DNA of 64,000 nucleotides from DASSBG01 sp963800395 (GTDB taxonomy: Bacteria; Pseudomonadota; Gammaproteobacteria; Xanthomonadales; Rhodanobacteraceae): positions 11,003 through 75,002 of the forward strand of contig CAWDBD010000012.1 in the NCBI GenBank assembly GCA_963800395.1. The letters run 5' to 3'. Shown here piece after piece: positions 59,301-64,000 of this stretch (position 1 is its first letter; every line of letters begins with the position of its first letter). A program made the position numbers and the translations under genes. The notes beneath the pieces are model-generated. The model did no database searches, was not told where the DNA came from, and was given only the letters and a program-made list of their open reading frames with translations.

Positions 59301-59932
59301 ACCTTTCCGGACATCCGGCTGATGCCTGGGCATCGCTGCTGCAGCAACTGGCTACCTGCACTCTGGGTGAGATCGCCAACAACTACACCCAACCGTACAC
59401 CGGCGGGGAGCGCCGCCGCCCCCCGGACGTGCCCTGGGTCGTCGCCGGCAATGTGGCCGAAATGCGCAAACGCGGCGACAACATGGCATTCGTGCGCATC
59501 GAGGACAGCAGCGGTTTCATCGAGGTGAGCCTGTTTGGCGAAACCTGGCTGCAATATGCCGAGCTGATCACCCGCGACACACTCCTGGTCGTCGCCGGCG
59601 GCCTCACTCCGGACAGCTACAACGGCGGGTTCCAGCTGCGCGCCCGCCAGGTATGGACACTGGACCAGGCCTGCGCCAATCATGCCCGCCTGCTGCGGCT
59701 CAACCTCAATGGCATCAAGCCGGACTTTGTTTCCAGCCTCGCCCGCCTTGTGGACAACCACCCCGGCAACACACCCGTGCTGCTGCACGGCTACCAGAAC
59801 CAGAAGGCCCGCACCGATCTGGAACTGCCGGACAGGCGCATCCGCGCCAGCACGGCACTGATCCGCGAGATGGAGCGCCTCGATGGCATCGCCAGTGTCG
59901 ACCTGCTGCTGGCGCGACCCAGCACGGAATGA
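56342..59932 (+). CDS. dnaE: DNA polymerase III alpha subunit with repeat-encoded loop
   Basis: This is the replicative polymerase. The 1196 residues contain an N-terminal PHP domain (FIHCHVHSEYALVDSTVRIK), the palm catalytic Asp residues in PDFDIDFCMDRRDQV (Asp399, Asp401) and VKFDFLGLRTL (Asp563), VGPGRGSGAGS, FNKSHATAYALVAYQTAWLK, helix-hairpin-helix repeats, and a C-terminal OB domain (AFVRIEDSSGFIEVSLFGE). Compared with E. coli DnaE (1160), about 27 residues are inserted just after Asp563, around residues 590-620. They include ISDRDSGLGTRDSS, encoded by four heptamer repeats. ATG 56342 overlaps the rnhB stop. Confidence 0.96.
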   Translation: MSATFIHCHVHSEYALVDSTVRIKALIAACVEAGMPAVAVTDDSNLFALVKFYRAARAAGIKPLAGCDLWLAASRDNEPPSRLTVLCQNREGYLNLSRLVSRAWLDGQQHGHALIQASWLDECSTGLIVLAGRDSAVARACQEGRLPLARQQLGWLAQRFPQRLYLEISRCGRDGEEEWVQSAQSLASEAGLPLLASNDVRFVHKSDFDAHEARVCIHDGRVLADPRRPHDYSPEQYLKSPAEMAELFADLPEALTNSVELAKRCNLVLEFGTYHLPQFPVPDGHDLESFIRSSAREGLEARLAEHGTAAGHGHEDYTDRLDHELDVINQMGFPGYFLIVSDFIRWAKGQDIPVGPGRGSGAGSVVAWALKITDVDPLQFNLLFERFLNPERVSMPDFDIDFCMDRRDQVIDYVADKYGRDHVSQIITYGSMAAKAVLRDCGRVLGMPYGQVDRIAKLIPMRPLDLTLADALGRSEKSRNERDRVVSEFCELYADDEEARTLIDLALKLEGLTRNAGKHAGGVVIAPAPLTEFAPLFAEPGGGGVVTQYDKDDVEAVGLVKFDFLGLRTLTIIDWAVKAINARLAGSATHGSDGGVQGTEISDRDSGLGTRDSSRQERVEIDKIPLDDAATFELFSQARTVAVFQFESPGMQRLLKDALPDKFEDLIALVALYRPGPMDLIPDFVARKKGEQRVDYPDPRVESILSETYGIMVYQEQVMQMAQIVGGYTLGGADLLRRAMGKKKAAEMARHRELFREGAAGNGLSAPQAEAIFDLMEKFAGYGFNKSHATAYALVAYQTAWLKAHYPAEFMAATLSADMDNTDKVVSLLNDARAMGIEVLPPDVNASAYAFEALADGRIRYGLGAIKGVGRGACEGIVCAREDGYRDLPELCLRVDTSRLNKRVLEALIQAGAMDSFKAHRAALTAQLPEAVRAAEQAGRDRESGQGDIFGSSPEVGSGSLSVPLPEVEPWPPEQLLAAERTSLGHYLSGHPADAWASLLQQLATCTLGEIANNYTQPYTGGERRRPPDVPWVVAGNVAEMRKRGDNMAFVRIEDSSGFIEVSLFGETWLQYAELITRDTLLVVAGGLTPDSYNGGFQLRARQVWTLDQACANHARLLRLNLNGIKPDFVSSLARLVDNHPGNTPVLLHGYQNQKARTDLELPDRRIRASTALIREMERLDGIASVDLLLARPSTE
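58152..58179. repeat. heptanucleotide tandem array, locus D (4 units), inside dnaE
   Basis: Four perfect GGGACTC units (58152-58179) encode RDSGLGTRDS at about residues 604-613 of DnaE. The frame is kept on both sides. The surrounding bases (to about 58190) are also absent from other DnaE proteins I can recall. Confidence 0.97.
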
Positions 59933-59937
59933 CCCGT

Positions 59938-59943
59938 TATACT
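59938..59943 (+). promoter_or_regulatory. accA -10 box (TATACT)
   Basis: TATACT lies in the 48-bp dnaE-accA gap, giving a 5' leader of about 30 bases. No clear -35 is seen, as it would fall in the end of dnaE. Confidence 0.4.
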
Positions 59944-59980
59944 GCTCAGTCACAAGCCCGCTTCCAAGGCCACGATCTGC

Positions 59981-60937
59981 ATGAACCCCAATTTTCTCGA
60001 CTTCGAACAGCCGATTGCCGAACTGGACGCCAAGATCCGCGAACTGCGGCATGCAAGCGACGGTCAGGCGTTCAATATCGACGAGGAAATCAGCAAGCTG
60101 GAGAGCAAGCTCCGGGCCAAGTCCGCCGACATATTCCGCAACCTCGATGCCTGGCAGGTAGCACAGCTTGCCCGCCATCCCTCGCGGCCCTACACGCTCG
60201 ACTATGTCGAGGTGATCTTCGACGAGTTCCACGAGCTGGCCGGTGACCGCGCCTACGCCGACGATGCCGCCATCGTCGGCGGCCTGGCGCGAATCAAGGG
60301 GCGGCCAGTGATGATCGTTGGGCACCAGAAGGCCCGCGACGTCAAGGGCAAGATCAAGCGCAACTTCGGCATGCCGCGCCCGGAGGGCTACCGCAAGGCA
60401 CTCAGGCTCATGAAAATGGCCGAACGCTTCAAGCTGCCGCTGCTGACATTCATCGACACCATGGGCGCCTACCCCGGCATCGGCGCCGAGGAGCGCGGCC
60501 AGAGCGAGGCCATTGCCCGCAACCTGCGGGAAATGTCGACACTCGAGATTCCCGTCATCTGTACCGTGATCGGCGAAGGCGGCTCGGGCGGCGCGCTGGG
60601 TATCGGCGTCGGCGACCGCACCATCATGCTGCAGTACGCCACCTACTCGGTGATCACTCCCGAAGGATGTGCATCCATCCTGTGGAAAAGTCCAGAGCGC
60701 GCCAAGGACGCCGCCGAGGCTCTGGGCCTGACTGCGGACAAACTCAAGTCACTGGGCCTGGTCGACAAGGTCGTGCGCGAACCGCTGGGCGGTGCGCACC
60801 GCAACCCCCGGTCGATGGCCAAGCGCCTCAAGGGCGTGCTGCTGAACGAGCTGGCCCAGCTTGACAAGCTCAGCCCTGCCGACCGGGTCGACAGGCGCTA
60901 CCAGCGCCTGCGCGGCTACGGCGCATTCAACGAATAG
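59981..60937 (+). CDS. accA: acetyl-CoA carboxylase carboxyltransferase subunit alpha
   Basis: AccA with AccD transfers carboxyl from biotin to acetyl-CoA, making malonyl-CoA for fatty acids. The 318 residues begin NFLDFEQPIAELDAKIREL. They contain FDEFHELAGDRAYADDAAIV, the crotonase-fold CoA/biotin site FIDTMGAYPGIGAEERGQSE and GEGGSGGALGIGVGDRTIML, and SVITPEGCASILWK. Length equals E. coli (319). The biotin carrier is served by BirA at 11 kb. It closes the conserved cluster with dnaE. Confidence 0.97.
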   Translation: MNPNFLDFEQPIAELDAKIRELRHASDGQAFNIDEEISKLESKLRAKSADIFRNLDAWQVAQLARHPSRPYTLDYVEVIFDEFHELAGDRAYADDAAIVGGLARIKGRPVMIVGHQKARDVKGKIKRNFGMPRPEGYRKALRLMKMAERFKLPLLTFIDTMGAYPGIGAEERGQSEAIARNLREMSTLEIPVICTVIGEGGSGGALGIGVGDRTIMLQYATYSVITPEGCASILWKSPERAKDAAEALGLTADKLKSLGLVDKVVREPLGGAHRNPRSMAKRLKGVLLNELAQLDKLSPADRVDRRYQRLRGYGAFNE

Positions 60938-60961
60938 GCGCGATCAGCCGGTCGGCACCCC

Positions 60962-61654
60962 ATGACAGCCGATGCAAGGGCACTCCCCGACGCGGCAGGC
61001 GATGCCACCGGCGCGCTTCTGGATGTCAGCGCACTGAGCTGTGCGATCGGCGGGCGCAGCCTGTGGCAGGATCTGTCGTTCAGTGTGCATGCCGGTGAGC
61101 GCCTGGCCGTATCCGCACCATCCGGCAGCGGCAAGACCGTGCTGTTGCGCACGCTCGCCGGGCTGCGCGATGCCACTGCCGGCACAATCCGCTTCCAGGA
61201 CACGCCCATCGCCGAGTGGCACATGCCGGCCTATCGTGCGCGCGTCACCTGGGTGCCGCAACGCCCGATCCTCGCCGAGGCAAGGGTCAGGGACATACTG
61301 AGCGCGCCGTTTGCCTTGCGCATCCATCGACAACGCAGCTTCCCGCTCGACACGGTGCACGAATTTCTCGATCACCTGAAACTGCCGGCAAGCTTTCTGG
61401 ACCAGCACGGCGACGATCTCTCCGGTGGGGAAACGCAAATGGTTGCCACCCTGCGCGCGATGCTGATCGAACCGACCGTGTTGCTGCTCGACGAGCCCAC
61501 CGCATCACTGGACGCAAGCCGCGCCGCGGCCATCGAGTCGCTGCTGGCGCAGTGGTTGCAGCACGAGTCCCCGCGCGCCTACCTGTGGACCAGCCATGAC
61601 CCCGATCAGCTGCAGCGCGTCGCCGACCGCACCCTGAATCTGGAGCAGGCATGA
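60962..61654 (+). CDS. fetA: ABC transporter ATPase, FetA/YbbL type
   Basis: This 230-residue ABC ATPase has Walker A APSGSGKTVLLRTLAG, the Q-loop TWVPQRPILAEARVRD, the signature DLSGGETQMVATLRA and Walker B PTVLLLDEPTASLD, followed by a switch His (WTSHDPDQL). Its ATG is 24 bases after accA, and its stop overlaps the start of fetB (ATGA). In E. coli FetAB helps export iron under oxidative stress. The second iron-export candidate of the window is the VIT1 gene at 34446. The substrate is inferred from the partner. Confidence 0.88.
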   Translation: MTADARALPDAAGDATGALLDVSALSCAIGGRSLWQDLSFSVHAGERLAVSAPSGSGKTVLLRTLAGLRDATAGTIRFQDTPIAEWHMPAYRARVTWVPQRPILAEARVRDILSAPFALRIHRQRSFPLDTVHEFLDHLKLPASFLDQHGDDLSGGETQMVATLRAMLIEPTVLLLDEPTASLDASRAAAIESLLAQWLQHESPRAYLWTSHDPDQLQRVADRTLNLEQA

Positions 61655-62541
61655 CCAGCGGCTACGTCGACATCGGCTACGGACAGCTGTTTCTGGCTGC
61701 ACTGCTGATTGCTGTCAACCTGGGCATCTCGGCCTGGCTGCGTCTGGGCCTTGGCCGCAACCTGCTGGTGGCCAGCGTGCGCATGAGCGTGCAGTTGCTG
61801 CTGGTGGGCCTTGTGCTGCAATACGTGTTTGCCCTTGCCCATCCGCTGCCGGTGCTGGCAATCGCCGCGTTGATGGCCGGCTTTGCCGCCATGGCAGCCG
61901 TGCGCCGCACGCGGCGCCGTTTTCCCGGCGTGTACTGGAACAGCCTGCTGACCGTGCTGGCGACGTCGTTCGTGGTGACCGGCATCGCCCTGGCCGGGAT
62001 CATCGATGTCCGCCCCTGGTTTCGCGCGCAGTACGCCATACCGATGCTGGGCATGGTCCTGGGCAATATGCTCAACGGCGTGTCACTGGCGCTGGACCGC
62101 TTCACCCAGGGTATCGCGCGCGAGCGCGGCGAGATCGAGGGCCTGCTGGCGCTGGGTGCCAACCGATGGGAGGCGGCCCACGCCCTGGTCCGCGACAGCC
62201 TGCGTACCGGCATGATCCCCACCATCAACTCGATGATGGTGATGGGTGTGGTCAGCCTGCCCGGCATGATGACCGGGCAGATGCTGGCCGGCGCGGCCCC
62301 CGCCGCTGCCGTGCGCTACCAGATCGTGATCATGTTCATGATTGCCGCCGCTACCGCGCTGGCGACACTGGGCGTGATCCTGCTGGCTTTTCGCGCCCTG
62401 TTCAATCGCGCCACCAGATCCGCGCCGATCGTCTGCATCTTGTGGAATAGCCGGCTCAAGCGGCCATCGGCTGCTACGGCAGGCGATCTGCCCCCGCCGG
62501 ACGCCGGCGCCGGCTTGATTGCCCGCGCTGAACGTGGCTGA
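61651..62541 (+). CDS. fetB: ABC permease, FetB/UPF0014 type
   Basis: This 296-residue membrane protein has seven helices. It has the UPF0014 features ASVRMSVQLLLVGLVLQYVF, VRRTRRRFPGVYWN, IPMLGMVLGNMLNGVSLALD then RF, EIEGLLALGANRWEAAHALV (the EAA-like loop that meets the ATPase) and GVVSLPGMMTGQMLAGAAPA then AAVRYQIVIMFMI. A C-terminal tail of about 45 residues extends past the usual end (about 260). It is co-translated with fetA. The next gene starts directly after its stop codon. Confidence 0.9.
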   Translation: MTSGYVDIGYGQLFLAALLIAVNLGISAWLRLGLGRNLLVASVRMSVQLLLVGLVLQYVFALAHPLPVLAIAALMAGFAAMAAVRRTRRRFPGVYWNSLLTVLATSFVVTGIALAGIIDVRPWFRAQYAIPMLGMVLGNMLNGVSLALDRFTQGIARERGEIEGLLALGANRWEAAHALVRDSLRTGMIPTINSMMVMGVVSLPGMMTGQMLAGAAPAAAVRYQIVIMFMIAAATALATLGVILLAFRALFNRATRSAPIVCILWNSRLKRPSAATAGDLPPPDAGAGLIARAERG

Positions 62542-63312
62542 ATGGGGGCCTCGCATAACAGGATCGATGGCATGGCCGAAGGCCCCGCAACCCGACTGGC
62601 AGTCCTGATCGATGCCGACAACGCCCAGCCCTCGCTGGCCGAGCCTCTGCTGGCGGAGGTCGCCAAATACGGTACGGCGCACGTCAAGCGCGCCTACGGC
62701 GACTGGACCGGTACCCGCCTCAAGGGCTGGAAGGACCAGCTTCTGACCCAGTCCATCCAGCCGATGCAGCAGTTCGGCTACACCCGGGGCAAGAATGCCA
62801 CCGATTCGGCGTTGATCATCGATGCCATGGATCTGCTCTATTCCGGCCGCCTCGACGGCTTCTGCATCGTCTCCAGCGACAGCGACTTCACGCGCCTGGC
62901 CGGGCGTATCCGCGAATCGGGTTTGACCGTCTACGGCTTCGGCCAGAAGAAGACGCCGGAACCGTTCGTCGCCGCATGCGACAAGTTCATCTATACCGAA
63001 ATCCTCGGCAGCAGGCCGGACGAGGAATCCACGCTCAAGCCGCGCACCGGAGCCCAGCTCAAACAGGACAGCGGCCTGATAAACCTGATCCGCAATGCCA
63101 TCGATGCAGCCTCCGACGAGGACGGCTGGGCGGAACTGGGCAACGTCGGCTCGATCATCACCAAGCAGCGTCCCAACTTCGACTCGCGCAGCTACGGCTA
63201 CGGCAAGCTGAGCGAACTCATTGCCGCCATCAGCCTGTTCCAGCTCGAGCGCCGCAGTGCCGGCGAGGGCCGTCCGCGCGTGGTCCAGGTACGCAACAAG
63301 TCACGCAAGTAA
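62542..63312 (+). CDS. NYN-domain nuclease-like protein with OST-HTH/LOTUS domain
   Basis: This 256-residue cytosolic protein has an N-terminal NYN domain, a PIN-like nuclease fold: RLAVLIDADNAQPS (first Asp residues), HVKRAYGDWTG, GKNATDSALIIDAMDLLYSG and GFCIVSSDSDFTRLAGRIRE, supplying the four acidic residues. A C-terminal OST-HTH/LOTUS domain follows (LINLIRNAIDAASDEDGWAE, LGNVGSIITKQRPNFDSRSY), which binds RNA in other proteins. It resembles the LabA/DUF88 group. The target RNA is unknown. ATG 62542 abuts the fetB stop; ATG 62572 is also possible. The next gene also encodes a PIN fold. Confidence 0.88.
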   Translation: MGASHNRIDGMAEGPATRLAVLIDADNAQPSLAEPLLAEVAKYGTAHVKRAYGDWTGTRLKGWKDQLLTQSIQPMQQFGYTRGKNATDSALIIDAMDLLYSGRLDGFCIVSSDSDFTRLAGRIRESGLTVYGFGQKKTPEPFVAACDKFIYTEILGSRPDEESTLKPRTGAQLKQDSGLINLIRNAIDAASDEDGWAELGNVGSIITKQRPNFDSRSYGYGKLSELIAAISLFQLERRSAGEGRPRVVQVRNKSRK

Positions 63313-63323
63313 TCCGCGCTGCC

Positions 63324-64000
63324 ATGTCTGAAGACCCGCGCCCGCCATTGCCGGAAAGACCATCACCCGACGAGTGTTGCGGCGGTGGCTGCATGCCCTG
63401 TGTACTGGAAGCCTACGAGGGCGAGCTGACCGAATATCATCGCCAGATGGCGACATGGCTCGATCGCAATCCGCCACCGGCGGAAGCACTGCAAAATGCG
63501 CCCGATTGCCCGCGGCTGGTGCTGGACACCAATGTCAGCCTGGACCTTTTCGTGTTCCATGATCCTCGCTGCGCAGCGCTGGCCGACTCGCTTGAGCGCG
63601 GCGGGTATGAAGCGGTGACGGACACCGCCTGCCGCGCGGAATATCTGCGCGTACTGAGCTACCCGCAACTCGACCTCTCACCTCTGCGACGGCTGCGCGC
63701 CATCGAGGCTTTCGATGAAACCCATCACCTGGTGGATACAGCACAACTACCCGAGTCCGCGAAAACCGGACTGCCCAACTGCGCCGACCCCGATGACCAG
63801 AAATTCCTGCAGCTGGCCCGGCAGACAGACGCCGACGTCCTGCTGAGCAGGGACAAGGATGTGCTGGCACTCGCACGCGGTACCCAACGCGCCGGATTGT
63901 TCACGATTGCAAGCCCCGAAGATTGGTTGGTACAAAGTGCTCCTGGCCCGCGGCAAGCCGAGAGACGCCATGAGACGAAAGAGACGTACCCATTCGCCTG
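63324..64000 (+). CDS. oxidoreductase-like domain fused to PIN-domain nuclease (3' end outside window)
   Basis: The frame is open from ATG 63324 to the window end (225 codons). Residues 12-50 match the oxidoreductase-like N-terminal domain (PF09791): PSPDECCGGGCMPCVLEAYE then GELTEYHRQM, a Cys-rich CCxxxCxxC cluster. From about residue 69 a PIN_3-type nuclease begins: RLVLDTNVSLDLFVFHDPRC (first Asp), ACRAEYLRVLSYPQ (Glu), NCADPDDQKFLQLARQTDAD (Asp-x-x-Asp) and LLSRDKDVLALAR. The linker is short and has no stop or start signal. It starts 11 bases after the NYN gene, so the two nuclease-fold proteins are probably co-transcribed. Function is unknown. Confidence 0.85.
   Translation, partial: MSEDPRPPLPERPSPDECCGGGCMPCVLEAYEGELTEYHRQMATWLDRNPPPAEALQNAPDCPRLVLDTNVSLDLFVFHDPRCAALADSLERGGYEAVTDTACRAEYLRVLSYPQLDLSPLRRLRAIEAFDETHHLVDTAQLPESAKTGLPNCADPDDQKFLQLARQTDADVLLSRDKDVLALARGTQRAGLFTIASPEDWLVQSAPGPRQAERRHETKETYPFA

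Overview
The window is GC-rich (about 63 percent by eye), densely coding bacterial chromosome. Gene content points to a gammaproteobacterium of the Lysobacterales (Xanthomonadales) type: a RlmKL fusion methyltransferase, a class III CoaX next to BirA, a short NAD-type isocitrate dehydrogenase of the xanthomonad kind, and the uppS-to-accA envelope cluster. This is my recognition of families and gene order; no database search was done. No phage, insertion sequence, integron or CRISPR array was seen.

Layout. 1-9.2 kb: mutL (cut by the window edge), a small secreted protein, the operon icd-hydrolase-rlmKL on the minus strand, a divergent secreted protein and the periplasmic protease BepA. 9.2-12.1 kb: tRNA-Thr(UGU), a SPOR protein, coaX and birA. 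12.1-15.2 kb: a Ser/Thr/Asp-rich secreted peptide and a gingipain-type (C25) cysteine peptidase. 15.2-21.3 kb: a Bcr/CflA exporter, a complete fluoride riboswitch in front of crcB and a DUF190 gene, then cfa, a TVP38 membrane protein, an EEP-family phosphodiesterase and an S33 hydrolase. 21.4-33 kb: parC, a Nudix hydrolase, a large secreted protein ending in IFADGYE, a DUF2231 membrane protein, a frameshifted M28 carboxypeptidase, a hydrolase, an acyltransferase and an ECF sigma factor with its membrane partner. 33.3-40.4 kb, minus strand: dapD, a Spx/ArsC-like gene, a ferritin-VIT1 iron transporter and dapE (frameshifted), then glnD and map. 40.5-61 kb, plus strand: rpsB-tsf-pyrH-frr-uppS-cdsA-dxr-rseP-bamA-skp-lpxD-fabZ-lpxA-lpxB-rnhB-dnaE-accA, which supplies translation factors, undecaprenyl phosphate, phospholipid precursor, isoprenoids, outer-membrane protein assembly, lipid A, DNA polymerase III alpha and malonyl-CoA. 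61-64 kb: a FetAB-type iron exporter, a NYN-LOTUS nuclease-like protein and an oxidoreductase-like/PIN fusion running off the window.

The less ordinary content is in repeats and broken frames. A heptanucleotide family (GGGACTC)n occurs as arrays at four places: two between genes and two inside essential genes (the start of lpxB and the middle of dnaE), where frame is kept. Three genes (M28 peptidase, dapE, lpxD) each read as full-length once one or two extra bases are removed. Since dapE and lpxD are normally essential, base-insertion errors in the assembly are the leading explanation. A frame-disrupted cupredoxin fragment lies between tsf and pyrH and ends at a heptamer array. Several inverted-repeat elements sit between genes, and two of them supply the TAG stop codon of the preceding gene.
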